Position numbers and translations under genes: made by a program. This document shows positions 1 through 11,922 of a stretch of 64,000 nt of DNA, piece after piece (the first letter of the stretch is position 1; every line of letters begins with the position of its first letter). The DNA is from Paracentrotus lividus (taxonomy: Eukaryota; Echinodermata; Echinoidea; Camarodonta; Echinidae). The stretch covers positions 4,909,142 to 4,973,141 of the forward strand of contig CALNVZ010002100.1 of NCBI GenBank assembly GCA_940671915.1. The letters run 5' to 3'. Below the pieces are notes generated by a model, which saw only the letters and a list, made by a program, of their open reading frames with translations, ran no database searches and was not told the DNA's origin.

Positions 1-239
1 CACATACCTTTACATTTTAAGCGCTATGTGCTCACAAACAGGATAAATGTTATTACCTCATCAAATAGATATGTCGAGCGCAAAGCGCAAATTCAAAATT
101 CTGTATATTAACTAAAATGGAAAATTCCATGTGCTTATGTTTTTGTTTGTTAGTTATTTTTCTTGGGGTGGGTATGAATAGGCCTACTTGATTTACTAAA
201 CAAAGTAATCCGAGCGAAGAGCGACAGCTTAAATTGTAA

Positions 240-434
240 GTACTTTTCGTCATCCTCATAAATACGATTTAATGCGAGCGCAAAGCGCGAGCGAAAAACT
301 TTGACCTATAGGCCTACTTTCAATTTCCACTCTACTTTTTCTTACTGTTTTTACTTTTCATCTTCTCTCTCTCTCTCTCTCTCTCTCTTTTCCTTCTCCT
401 TCCCTTTTCCCCTTCTTTTTCTCCTCTTTTTCTC

Positions 435-467
<33 letters not shown>

Positions 468-524
468 CGCGCCGCCAATAGGGGGGGGCCGCGGCCCCCT
501 CGGCCCCCCCCTAAATCCGCCACT
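240..524 (-). mobile_element. End of a TIR element with CAGTGGCGGAT terminus
   Basis: On the minus strand it begins CAGTGGCGGATTTAGG plus a G-run and GGGGCCGCGGCCCC, then pyrimidine/purine tracts, then the GCG-rich motif at about 275-293. CAGTGGCGGATC-type ends recur at 54276, 11923, 22387 and 35635. The other end is before or near the window start. Confidence 0.5.
361..470. repeat. CT/T-rich low-complexity tract
   Basis: (CT)n followed by mixed C/T and poly-T. ORFs across it are composition artefacts. Confidence 0.9.
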
Positions 525-562
525 GGAGTCATTGTAGTTTTTAAAACATACATTAAACACAT

Positions 563-600
563 GTGCCCATATTACCTGCACATGCAGGTAATATGGGCAC
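563..600. repeat. Perfect 18-bp inverted repeat with 2-nt loop
   Basis: Arm GTGCCCATATTACCTGCA (563-580), CA spacer, then the exact reverse complement (583-600). A 15-bp partial copy, CCCATATTACCTGCA, sits near 768. Possibly the remains of a palindromic MITE. Confidence 0.85.
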
Positions 601-2259
601 TTTGGTAATGACGTCAACATTTGAATATTGCAGACAGGGGAATTGGTGATAATTGTTTTTCTTTACAATAAAAGTTAGAGCAGTAGTTATTGATTCATAT
701 AAACAAAGATTAGACGGTATGTCATTTCTTAATTTTATGCAAATTAGGCAAATGAGCTTAGGGGGCCCATATTACCTGCATGTACCCTATTGCGTTCCTG
801 ACTTTATCTAATCATAATTCTTTATCGGAATAAGATATAACTCCCTTCTTTTTACAGCATCATTCACATACACGTAGGTAGTTTTTAGAAAAGTTACAAA
901 CATCAATGTTTTATACAACTATTTATTAAAAATTATTGAAAAAAGAGAAAAAAAAATATTTTCGTAAAAAAGTGAGAAAAAAACATTTCTTCATTAAAAC
1001 TCTCACTGTTTTCGATTTCAGTATGATTTCAAAAAAACACAAGCGTTAAGACAATTTAATACTCTTTATTTTGACATCAAATTAAGTGTGTTTAGAAAAT
1101 GACTTTTGCTATTTTTATTAAAAATAAAAAATTTTGTAAAATGGGCACTCATTTTGCACGCCCCTGGCTGTGGAGACCTTATGCAGCAGAGAAGTCAGAG
1201 ATGCACTGCCAGACGTTAGGTTTAGTAAATGTGGGATTCCTCCCCATATATTCCAATACTTTACTACTGGTACCTGTAACGGCACACCATACTTAGAACC
1301 CATTTGGCTTTCCATACTTCTCTAAAGTAAACATTGCAAAGTTTGGAGGAAGTCCTCCAAGGTATATAAGTGAAAGGGTGGGGTTATACTTGGCATTATT
1401 ATATAAGTACTGCAGATAAGACGTCAAGCATCATGCTTGCGTGCCAAGACAAAGGAGCAGAGCAGTACTGAATATCAACTTTAAGAATTAACTTCATTGC
1501 TTTAATTGAAAATATGTTCCTCTTGTTATGATATTATCTGGATCATGAGGAAGAGAAATAGCATTGCAGAAGTTTTATAAATCAAGAGATTTGTCTGCCT
1601 TTGATAGAAACCGGCACAGTGGTAAGCAAAGTCATATTTTTCTATTATATATGTTTCTTGATTTCATATGTTTCTTCTTTGTAAAGACCTTTAATTTCTT
1701 TAAAGCATTAATCTTATTGGAAATAAGAAGTGTGGAAGTGAGATATTGAGTGGATAATATATTTCCATAATAGTACTGTAAATGTAAATGTACATATATT
1801 TCACTGATATAATTGTGTAAGTAGGGTCTAGTAGTTAGTCTACATGCATAAAGTAGCAAGTTTAGTTTGGGAAACAAAGAGGGTTTGTTTGCTACTTGTG
1901 TGTGAGGTCTCTGACCAGTCCACTTTGGAATGTGGTCCCTTTCACACTAATCTTTTGGATGTTTACTTTCTCCTTTGGTTAGGTGATGTAATGAATGCAT
2001 GGTTCGTTCACACTAGTTATTTAAGTCGGATTAAACTTTAATCTTGTGCAAGAATATATAGTTGCATATATAGTTTAATAGCTGTAATATGTTATGCTGT
2101 TTTCTTATAATCCAAGTATATTCATATTATATGTTACTTATTTGTGAATTAGCTAGCTTATGTCTGCTTTGAACAATAATGATCTAACCTCTCCGATATT
2201 AATTGTTAATTCAATATTAGACATTGTTTGACATGCATGATTATACTGAGTGTTAGAAC

Positions 2260-4976
2260 AAATAGGTATGTAGACAAGTAATTTTATTCATTTGTCTCCA
2301 ACGGTAACCATGTTGGTATAAGCACACGCAACTGCTGTGTGATAAATTTTTGAAACAGAAAACAGCTATGAAAAAAATCATAGGCTGCCCGGCGGGATTC
2401 GAACCCACGACCTGTGGATTTGCTAACCACTGTCATTACCGCTAGACACCGGAGTGCCCTTGGCGGTTGAAGGTTCAAACTATCCCATATACATGAAATC
2501 AAACGTAAAGGGTTTACGCCGTTGGGATATTAAATAGACAATAATATTTCATTTGTCTCCAACGGTAACCATGTTGGTATAAGCACACGCAACTGCTGTG
2601 TGATAATTTGAAACCAGACAGCTATGAAAAAAATCAATAAAGGCTGCCGCGGCGGGATTCGAACCCACGACCTGTGGATTGCTAGACCACTGTCATTACC
2701 GCTAGACCACCGGAGTGCCCTGGCGGTGAAGGTTCAAACTATCCCATATACATGAATATACAAACGTTAAGGAGTTTACGCCGTTGGGATATAAATAGAA
2801 AAGTATTTTATTCATTTGTCTCCAACGGTAACCATGTTGGTATAAGCACACGCAACTGCTGGTGGATAATTTGAAACCAGACAGCTATGGAAAAAAATCA
2901 TAGGCTGCCCGGGCGGGATTCGAACCCACGACCTGTGGATTGCTAGACCACTGTCATTTACCGCTAGACCACCGGGAGTGCCCTTGGCGGTGAAGGTTCA
3001 AACTATTCCATATACATGATAAAATCAAACGTAAAGGAGTTTACGGCCGTGGGATATTAAATAGACAAGTAATTTATCATTTTTGTCTCCAACGGTAACC
3101 ATGTTTTGGTATAAGCACACGCAACTGCTGTTGTGATAAATTTGAAACCAGACAGCTATGAAAAAATCATAGGGCTGCCCCGGGCGGGATTCGAACCCAC
3201 GAACTGTGGATTGCTTAGACCACTGTCATTACCGCTAGACCACCGGAGTGCCCTGGCGGTGAAGGTCAAACTATCCCATATACATGAATATCAAACGTAA
3301 AGGAGTTTACGCCGTTGGGATATTAAATAACAAGTAATTTTATTCATTTGTCTCCAACGGTAACCATGTTGGTATAAGCACACGCAACTGCTGTGTGATA
3401 AAATTTGAAACCAGACAGCTTATGAAAAAAATCATAGGCTGCCCGGGCGGGATTCGAACCCACACACCTGTGGATTGCTAGACCACTGTCATTACCGCTA
3501 GACCACCGGAGTGCCCTTGGCGGTATAGGTTCAAACTATCCCATATACATGAATATCAAACGTAAAGGAGTTTAGCCCGTTGGGATATAAATAGACAAGT
3601 AATTTTATTCATTTGTCTCCAACGGTAACCATGTTGGTATAAGCACACGCAACTGCTGTGTGATAAATTTGAAACCAGACAGCTATGAAAAAAATCATAG
3701 GGCTCCCGGGCGGGATTCGAACCACGACCTGTGGATTGCTAGACCACTGTCATTACCGCTAGACCACCGGAGTGCCCTTGGCGGTGAAGTTCAAACTATC
3801 CCATATACATGAATATCAAAACGTAAAGGAGTTTTACTGCCGTCCTGGGATATTAAATAGACCAAGTAATTTATTCATTTGTTCTTCCAACGGTACACCA
3901 TGTTGGTATATAGCAGCACGCGTCAACTGCTGTTTGTATAGAATTTTGAAACCAGGACAAGCTAAATGAAAATAATCATAGTCTGGCCCGGGCGCGATTT
4001 CCATGAACCCACGACCTGTGGATTGTTAGAATTGCTATTAATAATCCCCAACGGCGTAAACGTCCTTTACGGTTTGGATATTCATATGTATATGGCGATA
4101 GTTTTGAACCTTCACACGCCAAGGGCGACTTCCGGTGGGGTCTAGCGGTAACTGGACAGGTTGGTCTTAAGGCACGATCCAACAGCGTCCGTGAGGGTTC
4201 GAATCCCCGCCCGCGGCAGGCAGCCTATGATTTTTTCTATACGCGTGTCTGGTTTCATTCAATTTCTATCACACACAGCAGTTTGCCGTGTGCTCTTACT
4301 ACCACATGGTTAACCGGTTTGGAGACAACAATGATACATATAAATTACTGTGTCTTTAATATCCCAACGCGTAAACTCCTTTACCGTTTGATATTCAGTA
4401 TTATGGATAGGTTTGATACCTTCACCGCCAAGGCACCTCCGGGTGGTTCTAGCTGGTATATGGGACAGGGGGTTCAGCCAACCACAGGTCCGTGGGTCGG
4501 CGAATCCCCCCCGGGGCGCCTATGATTTTTCGTTCATAGCTTGTTCTGGGTTTCTCAGATTTATTCGCACACGCAGTTGCCGTGTGCACTATACCCACAT
4601 CTGGTCTACCGTTGGAGACACATTGAATAAATTACTTTCTATTTAATTATCCCAACCGCTGGCCCGTAATAACTCCTTTACGTTTGATTATTCAATGTTA
4701 CTATGGGATAGTTTGAACCTTCACCGCCAAGGGCCACTCCGTGGTCTATCACGGCGGTAAATGACAGTGGTTCTAGGCAATCCACAGCGTTCGGGGTTCG
4801 TAACCCGCCCGGGAGCCTTATGATTTTTTTTCATAGCTGTCTGGTTCAATGTTAATCACAACACAGTTGCGTGTTGCTTATACCAACATGGTTACCGTTG
4901 GAGACAAATGAATAAAATTACTTGTCTATTTAATATCCCAACGGCGTAAACTCCTTTACGTTAAATAGGTATGTAG
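2260..4976. repeat. Tandem and inverted array of a tRNA-derived SINE between 14-bp direct repeats
   Basis: About seven ~262-bp units lie on the minus strand (anchors ATTTGTCTCCAACGG near 2291, 2552, 2814, 3083, 3348, 3611, 3878). At about 4030 the orientation flips, and about three and a half units follow on the plus strand to 4962. Each unit has a tRNA-like head with an A box (GGTCTAGCGG), a B box (GGTTCGAATCC) and an intact T-arm-like stem, then an AATAAAATTACTTGTC tail. AAATAGGTATGTAG is repeated exactly at 2260-2273 and 4963-4976, like a single target-site duplication. Unit-to-unit indels are many and peak at 3840-4850. Confidence 0.85.
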
Positions 4977-5485
4977 TTTAACAGTTGATATTTATAGTTT
5001 TGGAACAAATGTAATTAATCCAATTAATTCATCTTATGATAGTTTTCGTGCATAACGGATATATAGTCCAGTTCTTTGTATGTTGATATATTCATCTTTA
5101 TTATTAGTTAGAATATTTGTTGTCTACGTATATCTGCATATAGTTATTTTTGTTTGTTTATTCTTGTTTATTTGTAGTTCTTACGGCATTGGCTAAAGCA
5201 TCGACGGAATGAAAGGGAACTTTCATAATAAAATCTTTAGCTGAACCAGTAATTGAGACCGTGTGCGTTTACTTATTCATCGTCGTCTCGTCTTTCGTTA
5301 TCATATCGGGGGCAGTCACAGTACCTCGTTCAGCTAAACCAAACCGAGCTGGCTGCCTGACTATTTTGTACGAAAGCTGATTCTGGCGGCGCGCGCTTTT
5401 TTGAGGAGGGCGCGCGCGAGCGAATTATTCACGTGTGTAATTTACATTTTGAGACCGGACAACACGAAGATATACGGCTACGAAA
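4977..5485 (+). promoter_or_regulatory. TMA7: Upstream and 5' UTR region of TMA7
   Basis: No gene precedes the TMA7 start here. 5280-5460 is richer in CpG (CGTCGTCTCGTC, GGCGCGCGC, GGGCGCGCGCGAGCG) than its surroundings, and the expected start of transcription is within about 150 bp of the ATG. No TATA box or Inr could be singled out. Confidence 0.35.
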
Positions 5486-5501
5486 ATGTCTGGCAGAGCA
5501 G
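5486..5501 (+). CDS. TMA7: TMA7 coding exon 1
   Basis: It encodes MSGRA plus the first base of a Gly codon, then donor GTAAGT. The preceding ~100 bp (GC-richer, with GGCGCGCGC) is presumably 5' UTR and promoter; no TATA box stands out. Confidence 0.92.
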
Positions 5502-8500
5502 GTAAGTAAAGCCAATATAAATAAGGGTTGAAATAGATTGATTGTTTATGCCATGATGAATACCTGTGATGAACTTATATACTTAAAATGTCAATACTTT
5601 GCTATGATTTAATTGTTTTTGTCTTTGGAAGCCTTCGTCGTGTGACTACACTACACAAATTGACACAGGTGGGACAACAATATACGACACGGTCATCACA
5701 ATGCACAAAAATCAATTAGTCTATAGAATCTAACTTACATCATATCCATACTTTTTTTTTTCACTTTTAGTGGCTGGTACAAAAGGAAGTCTAGCCAAGA
5801 ATAGCCTATACTAAATAGATTTCCTTCAAATAATGCTAAAATTATGAAAATTTATTAAATTATGAACGTTGTTCTAAAGTTTTGTCAACTCAAAAAGTCA
5901 AAACTAACTCAACTCGTTAGTCACTTTTGTTGTGAATTTTCACAATCACAAGAAGACTCTCAGTCTCAAGAGGACTTGTGTAATTGCTCTGATTGACCAA
6001 TCGCGCATGCATAGCTCGTCACTCTACATAATTTCATGTTTATTCAACGCACAGGGGCCGCGGAGTGTTTTTGAAATTGGGGGCTGAACAGGGCTAAAAA
6101 TCACAAATCTTAGATCTGGTCATTTTTGCGGATTTGTACAAAGTTGCTGAGAAAAGTGGGGGTAGGGGTGGGGCTTGCAGCTGGGCTCCGTGCATTGAAT
6201 GTGCATTGAACTTTGATGGGGCAAATGCGGACATTCTGTTCTTGGATCCGAAAGCGTTATAGGCTCATCATATAAGCTGTCGATCATTACCAAAATTGAG
6301 ACAATAAAGCAAGCAAAACAGCAAGACTCGGCTACACAAAATACATTGTCGATAGCTGTCATCAAAACACCTTAATTCCAGGGGACAGTGATATCGATAT
6401 GTCAGTCACAATTAAAATTCGGAAATAGCGATAATGAGGACTTGCCAAATGATAAAGACCAGTGCTGAGTATCACTTCACAGGCAATTAGAGCTCATTGT
6501 TACGCACATTAGTAGTGTCTTTGGTATGCAAACAAATTTGTTCGAGTATGCTTGCATATTTATGGAGTTAAAGATTATTGTGTAACGCTATGGATCAAGA
6601 AAAAAAAATTCTCTGTTACAAATCATACCTTAAATCAGTCTTGAACATCTCTCTTTTCGAAAAAGAATAACAAAATTATGGGGTAAGACAAAACTCTTTA
6701 AAAAAGGGCAAAACTAGTTATGTCTAATGTGCACAAAAAGAAAAAAAATGTGGAATTCATAATCCCAGCTGTAGACAAGAACAGTGATGTCATTGTAGAA
6801 TTGTACTATGATAATTGATTAGTCAGCTGTGCAAGGTGAAGATTATGGCATTATCTTGGAATAAGTCTCCAGTCCATTCACTCCTGTTCATTTCGTCAGT
6901 GGTGGAGACATCGTTACACGCCATTGACTTTGTACACAGTGGACTCGCAAACAAAAGAAGAGAGGAGACAAATTCGAGGATAAAGCCAAGATTATAAAAT
7001 TTCCTAAACTGATATTCTTTTCTTTCTCTCTTTCTCTTTTTTTTTTCAGGAGGAAAGAAAAAGCCCCTAAAGGCGCCTAAGAAGAAAGAAAATGATATGG
7101 ATGAGGTAAGTGAAGATTTTGTCCTTACATTTAAAGACAAAATCAGGACCCTGATAAAAGTTAGTTTTATTTATGTCTAGTATTTTTTAGATAAAAAGAT
7201 GCATCTTTTATGGGATGTTATTATGGGAAAAACGATTCTGGTTTTTATTTCTAGCTGTTGCATTCATTGTGCCTAAGATATGTTGAGTGAGAGCCGATTT
7301 ATTTAGGAAGCTGCCCTTGATTGTGATCGCAATGCTTTCAGAAAAATATTTGCTTTTTAAAACTGAACAATTACTCCTGATACAGCATAAAACATTACGT
7401 CTACACAATGCCTAGACCTATTCATTCAAGCAAAATTAAGCATGAAGGACATTATCCAAAAATTTCATCATGGTTCATAATGTAGTTCTGTTATAACAAG
7501 GAAAAGGAATTAGTTCAAGGGCCTTCAGTAAGTTTTAGATAACATTACTCTTAACCAATGAATGATGTAATGATGATATCTTTCAATGAATAAAGCTTGA
7601 TTGTATTGATCTCATCTCTCTTTTGTTATAGGATGATATGGCTCTGAAGCAGAAACAAAGAGAAGAGCAGAAGAAGTTAAAGGAGGCAGCAGCGAATGCA
7701 AAAAAGAAAGGACCGATGGGTAAGCATTGCTCTACTTTTAACTTAACAATTACTTTCCAGAGGCTCCAACTCGGCCAACTTCGGCGTGAGATCTCCCATC
7801 GAAAGGCCATTTAAAAAAAAAATCTCTTCAAGCTCTCCAGCTTGAATTTGAAATTCTCACACTCTAGCTGTATTTCTCCTCCTTTTCTCCTGCCCTACCA
7901 CATCTATTGCAAAAGTGCACCTGAATCACTGTACGTTAGAGGTACCTCATTTATTGTTGTCACAATGTTCAAAGATAGCACCAGAGAGCTGTTTTATCCC
8001 TACAAGTAGCCTCTGGCCACAAGGTATTTTTTGCTGGTGAAGTAGTCAAAGAGCACATTGAGCCAGAGTCTCCCGTTTACTACAGGGCCTCGTGGAATAA
8101 TCTCCCACATAAAGGTGTTTGGATTCTCTGACTAATCCAACCCTCTTGCTAATCAGTGTTTGAAGCACCACATGTATGTCATGGATTTGATAGAAAAGCA
8201 GTTTCATTTTCTGGGTAGTCAAATTCTAAGTTAATTCACAGCCTTCTTCAATAATCTGAGAGTTTCTAAAAAGTGTGCAGACATCTAGGGCAAGTAAATC
8301 TTGAGTTTTGTTTATCTTTATAAATTCTAGAAAAAAGATGCACTTGTTGTTTCTTTTTGCACTCTTGTGTACAAATTTAACCTTTGTCATGACTGAATTT
8401 CGATTTAGTTAAGGCTTAAAAATTAATTTATATTTGGCCAAGGATACATACTGTTCTAACTTACCCCACCAATGCACTACATATAGGCCACACAACATCA

Positions 8501-8709
8501 CTAAGATTATTATTATCGACAAATGTTACATTTTTAAAAGATACTTGTATAAAGTCGAAACAGATCCACAGAAGAAACATAACTACATATGAGAAAACAG
8601 AACTGAGACCGGAAATGTTTCCTTTTAAGTTCAATCATTTTTGGATGGCTGTTTTAGCAGATGGAATGTACCTTGCTAACCATATCTACTCTCTCTTGCT
8701 TTCTTCTTT

Positions 8710-8746
<37 letters not shown>

Positions 8747-8837
8747 GTCTCTCTGTCTCTTCTTTTTTTTCTTATTCTCTCTCTCATATCATGTTCTTTT
8801 AGGCGGTGGTGGTATCAAGAAATCTGGCAAAAAGTAG
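5486..8837 (+). CDS. TMA7: TMA7, translation machinery-associated protein 7 (complete, 4 coding exons)
   Basis: Coding exons 5486-5501, 7050-7105, 7632-7719 and 8803-8837 join in frame into 195 nt, giving 64 residues plus TAG, the usual length of the family. The protein opens MSGRAGGKKKPLKAPKKKE, has a charged coiled-coil-like middle (KQKQREEQKKLKEAAA) and ends GGGGIKKSGKK, all hallmarks of TMA7 (formerly CCDC72). The yeast homologue co-purifies with ribosomes; the exact role in translation is not settled. It is cytosolic, with no signal peptide or membrane segment. All introns start GTAAGT or GTAAGC and end AG. The start codon is the only ATG before the conserved SGR motif, and exon 1 supplies just five codons plus one base. 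It is convergent with the sortilin gene downstream. Identification is by recognition of the family sequence. Confidence 0.95.
5502..7049 (+). other. TMA7: TMA7 intron 1
   Basis: AT-rich; apart from the decayed MITE at 6052 nothing functional is recognisable. Confidence 0.7.
6052..6215 (+). mobile_element. Decayed copy of the CAGGGGCCGCGGAG MITE
   Basis: It starts CAGGGGCCGCGGAGTG and runs through GGGGCTGAACAGGGC and TAAAAATCACAAAT to GGGGCTTGCAGCTGGGCTCCG, following the intact copy at 12437-12607. The right terminus is degraded. It lies in TMA7 intron 1. Confidence 0.7.
7050..7105 (+). CDS. TMA7: TMA7 coding exon 2
   Basis: A long polypyrimidine tract and TTTTCAG precede it. It encodes GGKKKPLKAPKKKENDMDE and is followed by GTAAGT. 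Confidence 0.94.
7632..7719 (+). CDS. TMA7: TMA7 coding exon 3
   Basis: The acceptor is TTATAG. The exon carries the Lys/Glu/Ala-rich helix of the protein, from DDMALKQKQ to KKKGPM, ending in phase 1 before GTAAGC. Confidence 0.94.
8701..8785. repeat. CT-rich simple repeat before TMA7 exon 4
   Basis: (CT)n/T-rich stretch that doubles as a polypyrimidine tract for the exon at 8803. Confidence 0.85.
8803..8837 (+). CDS. TMA7: TMA7 coding exon 4 with stop
   Basis: A CT-rich tract (8701-8785) and TTTTAG precede it. It encodes GGGGIKKSGKK and stop TAG at 8835-8837. The 3' UTR follows. Confidence 0.94.
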
Positions 8838-10040
8838 CGTCAACATTCTCCTCACAGTAGATACCTGCTAATCAGTCTAACTAGTCTATATCAACCAGCC
8901 AGCGGGAAGGAAACACATTGCCTTGTCAATCTTACACCCTGAACTCGTCCTGGGCCCCGTTGCATAAAGAGTTACTATTATAGTAACTTTGGTAATGGTA
9001 ACTACCATGGTAGCGTTGCTCAGCAGCCAATCAAAATGCTGTACTGCATGAACTTACCATTGTTAGCAGAGTTACTATTATAGTAACTTTTCAATTCAAC
9101 GGGCCGCGGAGTGAAAGATGGTGTGTGCTGTGTCTGAGTATGATACCATCAAACTTTACAAACTCTATCATATACACCTTTTCCAAAGTGTATTTCGTAT
9201 CATGTTGTTCATCTTATATATGTACGTCTATTTCCCCTATAAAAATTACCAGTGAAATGTAAAAACAGGAAATATACCATTAAAGGGGGAAAAAAAGGAG
9301 AATACAATCACTGTCAAAACCATGTTATTTTCAGATGTTTGTTCATATCTTTAACATTGTCAAAAGATTGGCGTGTACTGTATTACAAAAAAAAACCTGA
9401 CATGTAAAAGGAGTGGAAATATTGCTGAACTTTCCCTTTGTTATCAGCAGCAAATGCTTGCTAATGTAACAAATTTGCGGGTATGTCTATTTTGTTAGTG
9501 TTTGTCAAGAGTGACAAACAGTCGCATAACAGTTTTATCTGTAGCAAAGAAATGTTTACGACTGTTCGAAACTCTAACGAACCTCTCCCGTTTGCTAAAT
9601 ATAGTTGCAAGTATTTAGTGCTGATGAAAATAGAAAAGATCTCAAACATTCACTATTTGATAAATGGAGATTCCTGCTTTTGGTCTGAAATGAAACTTCA
9701 CTCTTCATTCCAAGTACAGCAAGACATATTTATAGTTAGCAGGGATTTCAATTACAAGTAAATTTGTAATAATTTCACATCATATTTGTATGCTTATTTT
9801 TGCTTATTTTTTCTGTCTGATTTATTTTTTATGTCAGTTTACAAAATACATGTACACTATTACTCTTTACAGAAATTTTGCAATAGAGGGGTAGTTCTAT
9901 CCTTTTTGTAGAAGTAACTTATGATTTGACTGTGAATGTGAGGCCCATGAAATATGTTGCAACCCTTGTATGCCAACATTTCTTAATCATGCTTTACATA
10001 TACTGTATCTGAATTTTTTAAATGATGAATAAATATTATT
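8838..10040 (+). other. TMA7: Probable 3' UTR of TMA7, carrying a MITE
   Basis: No further coding sequence follows the stop. AATAAA occurs at about 10028, with another at about 10597, so the mRNA end is plausibly near 10050 or 10620. The inverted-repeat element at 8952-9105 lies inside it. The extent is inferred; no transcript evidence is visible. Confidence 0.4.
8952..9105. mobile_element. MITE with TIR GGGCCCCGTTG
   Basis: Ends GGGCCCCGTTG and CAACGGGCC. The subterminal block AGAGTTACTATTATAGTAAC is present near both ends and is itself palindromic at its core. About 154 bp, within the TMA7 3' UTR. Confidence 0.7.
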
Positions 10041-10933
10041 AATCAAAGAAGTCAAAGCAGTTTGTATGAAAAGATTGGTTGTTTTATCAAGTCAGGGAGT
10101 TTGATGGTTATGTGACAATTCTCTAAATATTAGGAAAGCTGTCTTTTTCAATCTCGAGATTTTGTTCATTTATATGATTCAATTCTTTGTACTAGTGTAT
10201 CGTCAGATCTGGTAGCGAGGTTTAATTGTCTTCAGTATCTTGTTATACATGTACATAACTGCCTGTTGTCTTTATTAACCTACATTCTAGTGGTATCATT
10301 CATTTGTTATAAGATAGATTATAATACAGACAAATCAAATATGAAATACATGTAGTGCTCCAATATCCAGGTCCTGCTTTCATATTTTATTTGTCCATTT
10401 TCTTTTTCCATCAATTTTCTTATGCTAGGTTTATAATTTCTGTCATACGTTTTATGAGGACTGATTTGAATTTCAAATATTTATTGTGTTCATCTACATG
10501 TAGCTGTAGTTGGTGGAGGCATTATACAGCACTGTGTCGATGAAAGGCAATATTTGGGGAAAGGAAATTAGAATAACTGTTCAATATTATCTCATAAATA
10601 AAGTGACTCTTTGATTTGTTTTTGTAAAGAAAATTAGACTCAGATTCTTGTTGTTATCTTGACGATGTGTGTTACTTATAATGAATGAGTGGGGTGAGAT
10701 TGTGGTACGTGATTGACTCAAGATGTAAATACCATAGGATTGGAATAGAGCTCTAATTAATGATACACTTGGGGTGTACGTTTGGATTTAAAAATCAATT
10801 AAAAATTCTGAAGTCTTGTACTCCAGTAAGCATTAGATTGTGCAAATACATGTACAATGTAAGTAGATAGATGTGGGCTTTTTCATGGTTCAGTGACTTA
10901 TTGGTTCCTTATTTTAATGTTAGTTAATGACCT

Positions 10934-11072
10934 GGAGGGCATTTCATCAAAGGACTTGTCGGACGTTTTATCCGACAAACTGTTAAAAGCTACTGAAATG
11001 CTTGCATCTGATTGGCTGATAGCAAATTTGTTGGATAAAATGTCTGACAAATCCTTTGATGAAATGCTCCCC
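10934..11072. mobile_element. Palindromic MITE, copy 1 (GGACTTGTCGGAC family)
   Basis: Ends GGCATTTCATCAAAGGACTT and CCTTTGATGAAATGCTCCCC, with TTATCCGACAAA arms and a TGCATCTGATTGGCTGA centre. Related copies at 16385 and 44252. Confidence 0.75.
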
Positions 11073-11922
11073 AGAAGCCGCGTGCAAAGTTTCTTAAAAT
11101 AAATTGTGGTCAAATGAACACAAATGAACAATGAAAAATGTGCCAAATTTCACTTTTGTTGAACAAATCAATCTAACATGTAAAATTCTGCCTTTTTTCA
11201 TTGATGGTTATTGGTCATTCTAACATGTTTTTCATATCCAATAAGGCACCAAACAATGGAAAACCTAAACTTTCTTTTCATATTATACAGTCTGTGTAAA
11301 AAAAAAATGGTACAGTCGGTGAAAAAATAATTTAGATGTGAAATCTTTTCAAATTATGTGTGTGTGTGGTACCAAATTGAAGCCGAAAGATTTTCCTTGC
11401 TGATGCACTTTGCTCTGTATAATTTGCTTTCGTAAAACAAAAGTAATGCTAAATTTTGTGCGACGAGGAACAAATCGAAATTACGCACTTCTATTGTTCT
11501 GGAAAGCTGAATTCATGGCCATTATGCGAAACCTACACAAAGACATGGGACGTCGTGCAAAAAATTGATTTTTCTTGATTGTAGAAAACTGGTCATATCT
11601 CAAACATTACAGTATCAAATGTGATGAAAAAAATTGCAACATAAAGTCTGATTTTCCTGCTTTTTGAAAATACCAAACAATACCAAGTTGTGATTAATCT
11701 TCATACTATAAAAAAATGTTTTCCACTTGTACCGTTTTATTTGACACAGACTGTACACACTGTTTTTTTTTGGTGTGTGTTTGGATAGTGCTGCAAAGCA
11801 AATTCTTTCCATGCATTTTGGGATCAGGCTTATACACAACTCTGAATGGCTGATCTGAATTGATCACAATTTGTCCTGTGTCCTGTAACAAAAGAAGTTA
11901 TGATTAATTGCAAATGTATAGT

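Larger units (their letters stand above)
1..2259. other. Gene-free flank upstream of TMA7
   Basis: AT-rich DNA with no supported gene. It contains part of a TE carrying the GCGAGCGCAAAGCGCGAGC motif (about 255-295), a CT/T-rich tract (361-470), a GC-rich TE end (471-524) and a perfect hairpin (563-600). From 1100 to 2259 I see only short non-conserved ORFs. Confidence 0.6.

Noticed and set aside
301-620. Three overlapping ORFs rich in Ser/Leu/Phe or Lys/Arg/Glu
   Set aside because: They read a CT/poly-T tract and a G/C run of a transposon end; no conserved domain.
2400-4810. A cluster of true tRNA genes
   Set aside because: The tRNA-like parts have usable A and B boxes and T-arms but no sound acceptor and anticodon pairing, sit in a ~262-bp repeat with a common tail, and have a solo relative at 20190; a tRNA-derived SINE explains them.
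2260-4976. CRISPR-like array
   Set aside because: The period is ~262 bp with whole-unit identity and no unique spacers, in a eukaryotic genome.
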